The notes under the pieces are model-generated. The model was not told the origin of the DNA and did no database searches. It saw only the letters and a list, made by a program, of their open reading frames with translations. Of a DNA stretch of 64,000 bases, positions 16,736-24,359 are shown one piece after another; the stretch's first letter is position 1, and each line of letters begins with the position of its first letter. Source of the DNA: DATBVX01 sp035263105 (GTDB lineage Bacteria > Pseudomonadota > Gammaproteobacteria > Steroidobacterales > Steroidobacteraceae). The translations under genes and the position numbers were made by a program. The DNA is taken from NCBI GenBank assembly GCA_035263105.1, contig DATFRO010000066.1, positions 4,609 through 68,608 of the forward strand, in the 5' to 3' direction.

Positions 16736-16796
16736 CGGTGCTCATCTGGGGCACCGATTGCGATGCCCGAACCTGAATCTGTTCGAGGAGTTCAAA

Positions 16797-18320
16797 ATGA
16801 ATGACGAATTGGCTCACCGGCCATCCAGGCGCCCGAATCCGTGGGTCGTTGGCGCGCTCGCGGCCGTCCTGGGCCTGATCGTGCTGGCTGGAGGCTGGAC
16901 GTTTGCGAAGGAGAATGCCGCGACCGCTGGCGTGTCGAGCCCGGCGCAGATCCATCTGTCGCAGGCGACGCCCTCCCCCGCCGCGCCTGCAAGCGACGGT
17001 CAGCCCCTGGTGCGTGGCTTGCTTCCGGACTTCACCGGGCTGGTTGAGCGCTTTGGCCCCGCGGTCGTGAACATCAGTGTGACCGGGACCGTCAAGACGG
17101 CCGGCGCACCCTTCCCCGATTTTCCCGGCTTCGGTCCCGATGATCCGTTTCGCCAGTTCTTCCGCGGCATGCCGCGGCAGCCTCGCGAAGTGCCGATGCG
17201 CGGTGAGGGCTCCGGGTTCATCGTGGATCCGAATGGCATCGTGCTCACCAACGCGCACGTCGTGAATGACGCGAAGGAAGTGACCGTGAAGCTGACCGAT
17301 CGCCGCGAGTACACGGCACGGGTGCTCGGCAAGGACACTGCGAGCGACATCGCGGTGCTCAAGATCGACGCCCACAATCTGCCGACGGTGCGACTTGGCA
17401 AGAGCTCCGATATCAAAGTCGGGCAATGGGTGGTGGCCATTGGCTCGCCCTTCGGCTTCGAGAACACCGTGACGGCAGGCATCGTCAGCGCCAAGGGGCG
17501 TACGTTGCCGGGGGGCGGCTATGTGCCGTTTCTGCAAACTGATGTCGCGGTCAATCCAGGCAATTCCGGTGGTCCGCTCTTCGATCTCAACGGTGAAGTG
17601 ATCGGCATCAATTCGCAGATCTACTCGAACTCCGGCGGCTACGAAGGCGTTTCATTCGCCATCCCGGTCGACGTCGCCATGAACGTGAGCCAGCAGCTGC
17701 AGGCCCACGGTCACGTGACGCGCGGCAAGCTCGGTGTGCTGATTCAGGAGGTCAACCAGCAGCTCGCCGACACGTTCGGACTCGAGCGTCCACGCGGCGC
17801 GCTGGTCGCCAAGGTGGAGGACGGCAGCCCCGCCGCGGCTGCAGGCATCAAGCCCGGTGATGTGATCCTCGGTGTCGACGGCCAGAAAATCGAAAGTTCC
17901 ACCGAGCTCCCGGCTCGCGTCGCCGCGCTCGAACCCGGATCGCAGGCCAAGCTCGAAGTCTGGCGCGACAAGAAGCCCCAGGACGTCAGCGTGCGCATCG
18001 GAAAACTCTCCGAGACGCAGGTCGCTGCGAATTCGGACGAGTCAGACTCGGGCGGCGGGAAGCTCGGCCTCGCGGTACGCCCGTTGACACCCGAGGAGCA
18101 ACGCGAATCCGACATTCACAAGGGACTGGTCGTGGAGTCCGCGACCGGGGCCGCCGCGGAAGCGGGAATCCAGGAAGGCGATGTGATCCTTTCAGCGAAT
18201 GGCAAGGATGTGAGCAGCGCGGAGGAGCTGCGCAAGATCGTCAAGCAATCCGGCAAACACATCGCGTTGCTGGTTCAGCGCGGCGATACGCAGATCTTCG
18301 TTCCGGTCGCGCCGGGTTGA
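16797..18320 (+). CDS. DegP/HtrA-type periplasmic serine protease (Do family)
   Basis: 507-residue protease-chaperone that degrades misfolded envelope proteins. The N-terminus is an uncleaved or cleaved hydrophobic segment at about 16-34. The trypsin-like domain carries the full triad: His154 (TNAHVV), Asp184 (ASDIAVLK) and Ser257 (NPGNSGGPL). Two PDZ domains follow at about 295-395 and 415-505 (GALVAKVEDGSPAAAAGIK and EAGIQEGDVIL). ATG at 16797 has GAGGAG 6 bp upstream; an in-frame extension has no such site. It is third in line behind a PmrAB/QseBC-type pair with its own regulator box, so it looks like an envelope-stress output of that system. Confidence 0.94.
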   Translation: MNDELAHRPSRRPNPWVVGALAAVLGLIVLAGGWTFAKENAATAGVSSPAQIHLSQATPSPAAPASDGQPLVRGLLPDFTGLVERFGPAVVNISVTGTVKTAGAPFPDFPGFGPDDPFRQFFRGMPRQPREVPMRGEGSGFIVDPNGIVLTNAHVVNDAKEVTVKLTDRREYTARVLGKDTASDIAVLKIDAHNLPTVRLGKSSDIKVGQWVVAIGSPFGFENTVTAGIVSAKGRTLPGGGYVPFLQTDVAVNPGNSGGPLFDLNGEVIGINSQIYSNSGGYEGVSFAIPVDVAMNVSQQLQAHGHVTRGKLGVLIQEVNQQLADTFGLERPRGALVAKVEDGSPAAAAGIKPGDVILGVDGQKIESSTELPARVAALEPGSQAKLEVWRDKKPQDVSVRIGKLSETQVAANSDESDSGGGKLGLAVRPLTPEEQRESDIHKGLVVESATGAAAEAGIQEGDVILSANGKDVSSAEELRKIVKQSGKHIALLVQRGDTQIFVPVAPG

Positions 18321-18340
18321 GGCAGGAGACCTCGCGCGCG

Positions 18341-18751
18341 CTACTTGCGTGGAACGATGCGGCACTGGCCGAACACGACATAGGCACCCTTGCGATCCGC
18401 GATCGTGAGGGTCATTGCTCCGGTCGTGCGATTGACCACCGTGCTCCATGCAAACTGCAGGTCGGCTCCCTGCAGCACGAGTGACTCGCGATTTTGCGTC
18501 GCATGCTGGATCGGCAACAGCGAGGTCCTGAAGGGTGAGCGGATCGCGAGCTTCGCCACGTCGATGCCGAGCTCGGCGTTCTTGTCCTCGGACTCCGGCT
18601 TGAGCGGCTTGCAGCTATCCTCGGTCGGCAGGCAGTCATGACCCTTGAGCGGCTTGCAGGACATCGGCTGGGAACCGTCGAACTGTTCAGCGGCGGCGGC
18701 CGTCCCCATCGACAGCGTCAGGGCAATCGATGCCCACAGAAATGCCTTCAT
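18341..18751 (-). CDS. Small exported protein of unknown function
   Basis: 136-residue protein with a signal peptide (FLWASIALTLSMGTAAAA). The mature part has four cysteines near the N-terminus (MSCKPLKGHDC, DSCKPL) with a duplicated CKPLK motif, then a beta-rich part ending in VFGQCRIVPRK. No family recognised. ATG at 18751 follows GAGGAG by 6 bp. A longer reading would run back into the tRNA-Pro gene and is rejected. It converges with degP, with a 20-bp gap. Confidence 0.75.
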   Translation of the reverse strand: MKAFLWASIALTLSMGTAAAAEQFDGSQPMSCKPLKGHDCLPTEDSCKPLKPESEDKNAELGIDVAKLAIRSPFRTSLLPIQHATQNRESLVLQGADLQFAWSTVVNRTTGAMTLTIADRKGAYVVFGQCRIVPRK

Positions 18752-18776
18752 GAACATCTCCTCGAGTTGTTCTAGA

Positions 18777-18853
18777 TGGTCGGGGCGACAGGATTTGAAC
18801 CTGCGACCCTCTGCACCCCATGCAGATGCGCTACCAGGCTGCGCCACGCCCCG
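18777..18853 (-). tRNA. tRNA-Pro (anticodon GGG)
   Basis: 77-nt cloverleaf with encoded CCA. Acceptor GGGGCG pairs with CGCCCC, the D arm holds GCGCAGCCTGGTAGCGC, the anticodon stem TCTGC/GCAGA closes the loop ATGGGGT (anticodon GGG), and the T arm has GGTTCAAATCC. It decodes CCC and CCU. Confidence 0.95.
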
Positions 18854-18908
18854 AACCGGAGAAAGGTCGCTTTGAAACCGCGGCGCGAATGATAGCCGTC
18901 ACCGGCGC

Positions 18909-18943
18909 AAAAAAGAACCCGCGGTGGTTTGCACAGCGGGTTC
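18909..18943 (-). terminator. Rho-independent terminator behind a gene remnant
   Basis: On the minus strand, GAACCCGC and GCGGGTTC form a perfect 8-bp stem around a 13-nt loop, followed by six T residues. It is 21 bp past the stop codon of the subtilase remnant and probably was that gene's own terminator. It may now end merR-side transcripts. Confidence 0.8.
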
Positions 18944-18964
18944 CGATGGCAGGCGCTGGTAGCG

Positions 18965-19081
18965 CTAGAAGCCTGCGATCACCTGGATTGCGCGCACCGC
19001 GTCGACGCAGCCGAAGCCCGAGTCGAAATCAAACATCGTTGAAGGTTTTTCAGGTGCGTCGCGCAGCGGCGACGGAGAATC
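18965..19081 (-). pseudogene. Remnant: C-terminal end of a subtilisin-like (S8) protease
   Basis: A 38-codon open stretch between stop codons reads LRDAPEKPS, then TMFDFDSGFGCVDAVRA, then IQVIAGF-stop. The segment FDFDSGFGxVDAxxA is the characteristic last helix region of S8 peptidases (usual form SGYGLVDAxxAV). Everything upstream of this, including the catalytic domain, is gone: merR starts within 10 bp. A perfect terminator still follows. A residual ATG at 19036 would give only 23 residues and has no ribosome site. Identification rests on a short motif, so it is moderate. Confidence 0.5.
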
Positions 19082-19090
19082 TCAGCGAAG

Positions 19091-19447
19091 TCAGCGGCGC
19101 AGGATGCGCAGGATCTCTTCGAGCTCGGTGCGCAGCTGCCGCACGATCTGCACGCTCATGCTCAGGTCTTCGCGCGCCTCATCTCCCGTGAGCCGGTTGC
19201 GCGCGCCACCGATGGTGAAGCCCTGTTCATAGAGCAAACTGCGGATCTGGCGGATGACGATGACGTCCTGGCGCTGGTAGTAACGGCGGTTGCCACGTCG
19301 CTTGACCGGCTTGAGTTGCGGGAATTCCTGTTCCCAGTAGCGCAGCACGTGCGGCTTCACACCGCACAGATCGCTTACTTCGCCGATCGTGAAGTAGCGC
19401 TTGCCCGGGATCGGCGGAAGCTCATCGTTATTGCTTGCTTCCAGCAT
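19091..19447 (-). CDS. MerR-family transcriptional regulator (ihfA-linked)
   Basis: 118-residue regulator. Residues 16-85 are a MerR winged helix (YFTIGEVSDLCGVKPHVLRYW and FPQLKPVKRRGNRRYY, each split). A short coiled coil (VQIVRQLRTELEEILRIL) follows for dimerisation. No effector domain or metal-binding Cys cluster is present. Its place behind ihfA is conserved in Gammaproteobacteria, but the role is not established. Its start overlaps the end of ihfA by 20 bp, so translation is coupled. Confidence 0.9.
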   Translation of the reverse strand: MLEASNNDELPPIPGKRYFTIGEVSDLCGVKPHVLRYWEQEFPQLKPVKRRGNRRYYQRQDVIVIRQIRSLLYEQGFTIGGARNRLTGDEAREDLSMSVQIVRQLRTELEEILRILRR

Positions 19448-19727
19448 AGGCCTCGACCCGCGCTTTGAGCTTCTGGCCCGGACGGAACGTCACCACGCGC
19501 CGTGCGCTGATCGGGATCTCCTCGCCTGTCTTGGGATTGCGGCCGGGGCGCTGGTTCTTGTCGCGCAGGTCGAAATTGCCGAACCCCGAAAGCTTGACCT
19601 GTTCGCCAGTCGCAAGCGCCGCCCGCACTTCCTCGAAGAACATGTCGACGAGTTCACGGGCTTCGCGCTTGTTCAATCCCAGCTGGTTGAACAGAGCCTC
19701 CGCCATCTCCGCTTTTGTGAGTGCCAT
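19428..19727 (-). CDS. ihfA: Integration host factor subunit alpha
   Basis: 99-residue DNA-bending protein of the HU/IHF family. With IhfB it makes sharp bends at specific sites in recombination, replication and transcription. It has the N-terminal helices (MALTKAEMAEALFNQLGL), the saddle sequence KLSGFGNFDLRDK and the DNA-binding beta-arm with the intercalating Pro in GRNPKTGEEIPI. It follows pheT by 3 bp, the standard pheT-ihfA arrangement. The partner gene ihfB is also in this window near 33.9 kb. Confidence 0.97.
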   Translation of the reverse strand: MALTKAEMAEALFNQLGLNKREARELVDMFFEEVRAALATGEQVKLSGFGNFDLRDKNQRPGRNPKTGEEIPISARRVVTFRPGQKLKARVEAYAGSKQ

Positions 19728-19730
19728 GCT

Positions 19731-22112
19731 TTATTGATCTCTTATCGAGGCGTTCAGCTCACGCCGCAGCCGATCCACCACCGCGACCACAATCTGGTCT
19801 GCGTCCTGGTCGGTAAGCGTGCGGGAAGATTCTTGTAATATCAAGCCTAAAGCGACACTTTTTCGTCCAGAATCTACGCCCGCCCCCCGGTAGACGTCGA
19901 AGACACGCAGGTCGCGTAAAAGGCTTCGGGCGCCAACACTAACATGTTCACGAATCGCCGCCAGCGTGACGCCTTCATCGACCACCACGGCCAGGTCGCG
20001 CCGGATCGAGGGGAAGCGCGAAATCTCCCTGAAAACAGCTAACTTGCCCTCAATTGCTGCCGCGAGTTCGAGTTCGAACAGCACGGGCACATATGTCAAG
20101 TCGAGCGCGCGCACGAGTTCGGGATGCAACTCGCCCACCCAACCAACGATGCGACCGGCGTGCCGAATGCTCGCGCTGCGCCCGGGGTGCAGACAGCCGA
20201 GCGCATCGGACGCGAACGAGAATTCGTGCGCTGAGCCTGCGAGTTCCAGCAACGCTTCCACATCGGCTCTCACATCGAAGAAGTCCACCGCGCGGCGTTT
20301 CTCGCCCCATTGCTCGGGCAGTGCCGAACCGGCCGCGAGTCCCGCCAGTGTTGGAATCTCCGTCAGCACGCCGGCCTGCTGCAGGAACCTGCGACCGGAC
20401 TCGAACAATCGCACGCGATCGTGCTGGCGCCGCAGGTTCTCGCGCAGCGCCACGATCAGCCCCGGCCAGAGAGATACGCGCATCGCCGCGAGGTCGGCCG
20501 CAATCGGGTTGCTCAGCATCAGCGGAGCAATGTCGGGGAACAGTCGTCGTTGCAGCTCCGGGTCGACGAAGCTGTAGGTGATCGCCTCGAAGTAACCGCG
20601 GTCTGTGAGCAGCGTCAGCGCGCGATCGACGCTCACGCGACTCTCGGCGAGCGCCTCGAATCGCTGACGGATCTGCGCATCGACTTCCGCGATCCGGTCA
20701 AAGCCGTAGATACGGCCGACTTCCTCGACCAGATCCGCTTCGATCGCGATGTCGAAGCGGTGCGACGGAGGAACCACCTGCCACCCATCGGACGTCGTGC
20801 GCACCTGCATCCCCAGCGAATCGAGTATGCGGCCGGCCTCCTCGTCGGGAACCTGCGCGCCGAGCAGGCGCGCCAGGTGGCTGCGCCGCAACGCGAGCGT
20901 GGGAGATGCCGGCAGGAAGGACTTCTCCGCGGCAACGGTGACCGGCCCTGCCTGACCACCAGCGATCTGCAACAAGAGTTCGGTGGCGCGCTCCACGGAT
21001 TCTTCCTGGGCGCGCGGATCGACGCCGCGTTCGAAGCGCTGAGCGGCATCGCTCATGAGCCCATGTCGCCGGGCACAGGCGCTGATCACCGGAGGCGTGA
21101 AGAATGCAATTTCGAACAGCACTTCGCGCGTACTCTCGGTGACAGCCGTGCGTGCGCCCCCCATCACGCCTGCGAGGCCCACGGCACCAGCACCGTCCGC
21201 AATCACCAGGTCCTCGGAGTGGAGCGAGATTTCCTCGCCGTCGAGCAGCGTCAGCTTTTCTCCCCGATGCGCCAGTCGCACGTCGATGCCGCCCTGCAAC
21301 TGCGCGAGATCGTAGGCATGCATTGGCGTGCCCAGCTCGAGCATCACGTAATTGGTGACATCCACGATCGGATTGATGGCGCGCAGGCCGCCGCGCCGCA
21401 GCCGCTCGCGCAGCCACAATGGCGAGTGCGCGCGTGCATCCACACCTCGAATCACGCGTGCGACGAACTTGGCGCACGCTTTGGGTGTCGATAGCTTGAT
21501 GTGGACGTGCGCGTCGATCCGCGCGGCGGCGTGTTGCCGCGCTGGCGCGGCGAGCCGCGTGCCCATGAGCGCTGCGACTTCACGCGCCAGGCCGCGCACG
21601 CTCATCGCATCGCCGCGGTTCGGCGTCACGTTGATCTGCAGGATCGGATCATCGAGGTCCAGGACTTCGCGCAGGTCACGGCCGAGCGGCGTGACACCCG
21701 GAAGCTCGAGGATTCCCTCCTGCTCGTCGCCGAGTCCGAGCTCACGCGCGCTGCACAGCATGCCGTTCGATTCGACGTCGCGCAGTCGCGTCGCCTTGAT
21801 GATCACTCCGCCCGGCAGCTGCGCACCGACCAACGCCACCGCCGAGCGCAGGCCCGCCCGCGCATTGCTCGCACCGCATACGACCTGCAAGCGATTCTTG
21901 CCGTCGGTGGTCACGCTGCACACCGACAGTTTGTCGGCCTGCGGGTGGCGCGTGCATTCGACGATCTCGCCGACCACGACATTGGAGAACGGCGGCGCTG
22001 CGGGGCTGCGTCCTTCGACCTCGAAACCCGCCATGGTCAGGCGACTGGCGAGGCTCGCCGAGTCCCACTGCGGATTCGCCCACTCGCGCAGCCAGGCTTC
22101 GCTCAGTTGCAT
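19731..22112 (-). CDS. pheT: Phenylalanyl-tRNA synthetase beta subunit
   Basis: 793-residue beta subunit of the alpha2-beta2 enzyme that charges tRNA-Phe. Domains in order: OB-fold tRNA-binding (VVVGEIVECTRHPQADKLSVC split), B3/B4 editing (about 210-400, MHAYDLAQLQGGIDVRLA), B5 (about 405-475), the core-like domain (RLFESGRRF), and a C-terminal anticodon-binding FDX-ACB domain (FREISRFPSIRRDLAVVV). Length matches the E. coli protein (795). It starts 3 bp after the pheS stop and belongs to the thrS-infC-rpmI-rplT-pheST-ihfA run. Confidence 0.97.
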   Translation of the reverse strand: MQLSEAWLREWANPQWDSASLASRLTMAGFEVEGRSPAAPPFSNVVVGEIVECTRHPQADKLSVCSVTTDGKNRLQVVCGASNARAGLRSAVALVGAQLPGGVIIKATRLRDVESNGMLCSARELGLGDEQEGILELPGVTPLGRDLREVLDLDDPILQINVTPNRGDAMSVRGLAREVAALMGTRLAAPARQHAAARIDAHVHIKLSTPKACAKFVARVIRGVDARAHSPLWLRERLRRGGLRAINPIVDVTNYVMLELGTPMHAYDLAQLQGGIDVRLAHRGEKLTLLDGEEISLHSEDLVIADGAGAVGLAGVMGGARTAVTESTREVLFEIAFFTPPVISACARRHGLMSDAAQRFERGVDPRAQEESVERATELLLQIAGGQAGPVTVAAEKSFLPASPTLALRRSHLARLLGAQVPDEEAGRILDSLGMQVRTTSDGWQVVPPSHRFDIAIEADLVEEVGRIYGFDRIAEVDAQIRQRFEALAESRVSVDRALTLLTDRGYFEAITYSFVDPELQRRLFPDIAPLMLSNPIAADLAAMRVSLWPGLIVALRENLRRQHDRVRLFESGRRFLQQAGVLTEIPTLAGLAAGSALPEQWGEKRRAVDFFDVRADVEALLELAGSAHEFSFASDALGCLHPGRSASIRHAGRIVGWVGELHPELVRALDLTYVPVLFELELAAAIEGKLAVFREISRFPSIRRDLAVVVDEGVTLAAIREHVSVGARSLLRDLRVFDVYRGAGVDSGRKSVALGLILQESSRTLTDQDADQIVVAVVDRLRRELNASIRDQ

Positions 22113-22115
22113 GGC

Positions 22116-23138
22116 TCAGCCCGCGCCGAATTGCGCCAGGAAGCGCAAGTCGTTTTCGAAGTACAGCCGGATGTCGTTGACACCGTAGCGCAGCATCGCG
22201 AGACGCTCGATGCCCATGCCGAACGCGTATCCGGTCCAGCGTTCACTGTCGACGCCGACCGCCTGCAGGACGTTCGGGTGAACGACGCCGCAGCCCAGGA
22301 CCTCGAGCCAGCCGGTCTGCTTGCACACTCTGCAGCCGGCGCCGTTGCAGAACAGGCACTCGATGTCAACCTCGGCCGAGGGCTCGGTGAAGGGAAAGTA
22401 CGAGGGCCGGAAGCGAATGCCGAGCTTGCGCTCGAAGAAATGCTCCATGAAGCCGTGCAGCAGCGCCTTGAGATTCGCCAGGCTCACGTTCTCATCCACC
22501 ATCAATCCCTCGATCTGGTGGAACATCGGCGTGTGCGTGATATCCGAATCCGACCGATACACGCGCCCCGGCGCGATGATGCGCAACGGCAGCGGCGACT
22601 CGCGCAGCGTGCGGATCTGCACGGGCGAGGTGTGCGTGCGCAGCAGCCTTCCGTCCGGAAAGAAGAACGTGTCCTGCATCGCGCGCGCCGGGTGATTCAG
22701 CGGAAAATTCAGTGCATCGAAGTTATGGAAGTCATCCTCGACTTCCGGTCCCTCGGCCACGCGAAAACCTGCCGCGCGGAACAGCGCCTCCGCACGCAAC
22801 CGCGCGCGCGTGACCGGATGCAGCCCACCGATCCTCTGCCCGCGACCCGGCAGCGTGACGTCGATCCGCCCCGCGGCAAGCTGGGCGGCGATCTGTGCCG
22901 ACTCGAGCTCGCTGCGGCGCTTGCCGATCGCATCGCTGAGCGCCTGCTTGGCCTCGTTGATACGTTGGCCCGCGGCCGGACGTTGCTCCGCCGGCAGACG
23001 TCCGAGCGACTTGAGCTGCTCGGTGATGATGCCCGTCTTGCCCAGCACCCGAACCCGGATCAGTTCGAGTGCCGGCAAGTCGCCCGCCCGGGCGATCTCA
23101 CCCAGCGTCCGCTCGACGATGGCGGGCAGCTCGGCCAC
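22116..23138 (-). CDS. pheS: Phenylalanyl-tRNA synthetase alpha subunit
   Basis: 340-residue catalytic subunit. It has an N-terminal coiled coil (residues about 1-90) and class II core motifs: motif 1 (HPITRARL-like HPVTRARL, then RPAR analog HPARAMQDTFF), motif 2 (LRTHTSPVQIRTL) and motif 3 (GYAFGMGIERLAML), which holds the ATP site. Four Cys in FCNGAGCRVCKQ form a metal-like cluster seen in many Proteobacterial PheS. It begins directly after the rplT stop codon. No attenuator with a Phe-rich leader was seen between them, so control must be upstream or post-transcriptional. Confidence 0.97.
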   Translation of the reverse strand: MAELPAIVERTLGEIARAGDLPALELIRVRVLGKTGIITEQLKSLGRLPAEQRPAAGQRINEAKQALSDAIGKRRSELESAQIAAQLAAGRIDVTLPGRGQRIGGLHPVTRARLRAEALFRAAGFRVAEGPEVEDDFHNFDALNFPLNHPARAMQDTFFFPDGRLLRTHTSPVQIRTLRESPLPLRIIAPGRVYRSDSDITHTPMFHQIEGLMVDENVSLANLKALLHGFMEHFFERKLGIRFRPSYFPFTEPSAEVDIECLFCNGAGCRVCKQTGWLEVLGCGVVHPNVLQAVGVDSERWTGYAFGMGIERLAMLRYGVNDIRLYFENDLRFLAQFGAG

Positions 23139-23501
23139 TCAGGCCGCTTCCAGTGCCGCCTTCGCCTTCTCGGCGATGGCGCCGAACGCTGCGGAATCAT
23201 TCACGGCGATGTCCGCCAGCATCTTGCGGTCGATGTCGATCCCGGCCTTGCCGAGGCCGTTGATGAGGCGGCTGTACGACAGGCCGTGGATGCGCGCGGC
23301 CGCATTGATGCGGGCGATCCACAGCGCGCGGAAGTCGCGCTTCTTCAGCCGCCGGCCGCGGTAGGCGTACTGGCCCGCCTTGATCACCGCCTGCTTGGCG
23401 GCACGGATGACCTTGCGCCGGGCGTTGTAGTAGCCCTTCGCCTTCTTGAGAATCTTCTTGTGACGGCGTCCTGCAATGACGCCGCGCTTGACTCGCGCCA
23501 T
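23139..23501 (-). CDS. rplT: 50S ribosomal protein L20
   Basis: 120-residue basic ribosomal protein needed early in 50S assembly. It starts with MARVKRGVIAGRRHKK and contains the conserved KGYYNARRKVIRAAKQAV region and the globular C-terminal part (LWIARINAAARIHGLSYS). In E. coli, L20 represses the rpmI-rplT mRNA. The spacer ahead of rpmI here has two hairpins that could serve this control. It is 30 bp after rpmI. Confidence 0.98.
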   Translation of the reverse strand: MARVKRGVIAGRRHKKILKKAKGYYNARRKVIRAAKQAVIKAGQYAYRGRRLKKRDFRALWIARINAAARIHGLSYSRLINGLGKAGIDIDRKMLADIAVNDSAAFGAIAEKAKAALEAA

Positions 23502-23531
23502 GACTCACTCTCCTCGAAAAAAAAGGACGAC

Positions 23532-23726
23532 TCAGCTGTGCGGCATCATCTGCTTCACGCGATCGACATCGGTCTTGTGGACCATCATGCCGGTGGCGAG
23601 CTGACGCTTCCGCTTGCTGGACTTGCTGGTGAGTTTGTGACGTCGATGGGACTGGCCGCGCTTGAAGCCTTTCGCCGTCTTGCGAAAACGCTTCGCCGCC
23701 GCCCGGTGAGTTTTCAACTTGGGCAT
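23532..23726 (-). CDS. rpmI: 50S ribosomal protein L35
   Basis: 64-residue ribosomal protein L35: MPKLKTHRAAAKRF, RKTAKGFKRGQSHRRH and the C-terminal HKTDVDRVKQMMPH are all family hallmarks. It lies between infC and rplT as in most bacteria. An AAAGAGGT ribosome site precedes the ATG. Confidence 0.98.
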   Translation of the reverse strand: MPKLKTHRAAAKRFRKTAKGFKRGQSHRRHKLTSKSSKRKRQLATGMMVHKTDVDRVKQMMPHS

Positions 23727-23837
23727 CGATCTTTACCTCTTTCATATAGCCCGATCACAAGTGGCGCTCCGAATCACCGGCGCGCCGCCGCTACGGGCGG
23801 TGCGATCAACGGTCCCGCCGGGGGACCGGGCGATCGC
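23727..23837 (-). promoter_or_regulatory. infC-rpmI spacer with two hairpins (possible L20 operator)
   Basis: The 111-bp spacer holds two GC-rich stems on the mRNA: GGTCCC/GGGACC (arms 23811-23816 and 23822-23827) and a CCGCC/GGCGG stem just after it. In E. coli, L20 binds a structured leader ahead of rpmI to repress rpmI and rplT. The position matches, but I could not show the pseudoknot. No T-tract follows either stem. Confidence 0.3.
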
Positions 23838-24356
23838 TCACTTCTTTTTCGGTGCAAACAGCATCACCATCTGCTTGCCCTCCATCAGCGGCTGCTGCTC
23901 GACCATGGCATGTCCTGCCAGGTCCTGCTGCACGCGATCGAGGAGCTTGCGTCCGATGTCCTGATGCACCATTTCTCGGCCGCGGAAACGTAACGTCACC
24001 TTGGCCTTGTCGCCTTCGGACAGGAACCTGACGAGGTTGCGCAGCTTGACCTGGTAGTCAGCCTCCTCGGTCCCCGGTCGAAACTTCACTTCCTTGATGT
24101 GTATCGTTTTCTGCTTGCGCCGCGCGGAATGGGCTTTCTTGTTCTGCTCGAACAAGTATTTTCCGAAGTCCATGATGCGGCACACCGGAGGTTCGGCAGT
24201 CGGCGAGACTTCGACCAGATCCAGTTCCGCCGCAGTGGCCATCTGCAGGGCCTCGTTGCGGGTCATCACTCCGGCCTGACCGCCATCAGCGTCTATGACG
24301 CGCACCGACGGAGCGGAGATCTCTTCATTGCGCCTGACGCGCTTAGCTGTCGCGAT
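23838..24356 (-). CDS. infC: Translation initiation factor IF-3, apparent AUC start
   Basis: 172-residue IF-3 if started at ATC (24356-24354). It binds the 30S subunit and rejects non-canonical start codons. The N-terminal domain begins IATAKRVRRNEEISAPSVRV, the conserved IF-3 opening. It continues through VMTRNEALQMA, DLVEVSPTAEPPVCRIMDFG (split) and the C-domain KVTLRFRGREMVH. The first ordinary start (GTG 24305) would delete 17 conserved residues. GGAGG (24365-24369) sits 8 bp before the ATC, inside the end of thrS. Rare starts on infC (AUU in E. coli) allow IF-3 to repress its own synthesis, which is the likely control here. Confidence 0.95.
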   Translation of the reverse strand: MATAKRVRRNEEISAPSVRVIDADGGQAGVMTRNEALQMATAAELDLVEVSPTAEPPVCRIMDFGKYLFEQNKKAHSARRKQKTIHIKEVKFRPGTEEADYQVKLRNLVRFLSEGDKAKVTLRFRGREMVHQDIGRKLLDRVQQDLAGHAMVEQQPLMEGKQMVMLFAPKKK

Positions 24357-24359
24357 ACT

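Noticed and set aside
18752..18847. N-terminal extension of the small exported protein
   Set aside because: It would translate the tRNA-Pro gene. The signal peptide and GAGGAG site fix the start at 18751.
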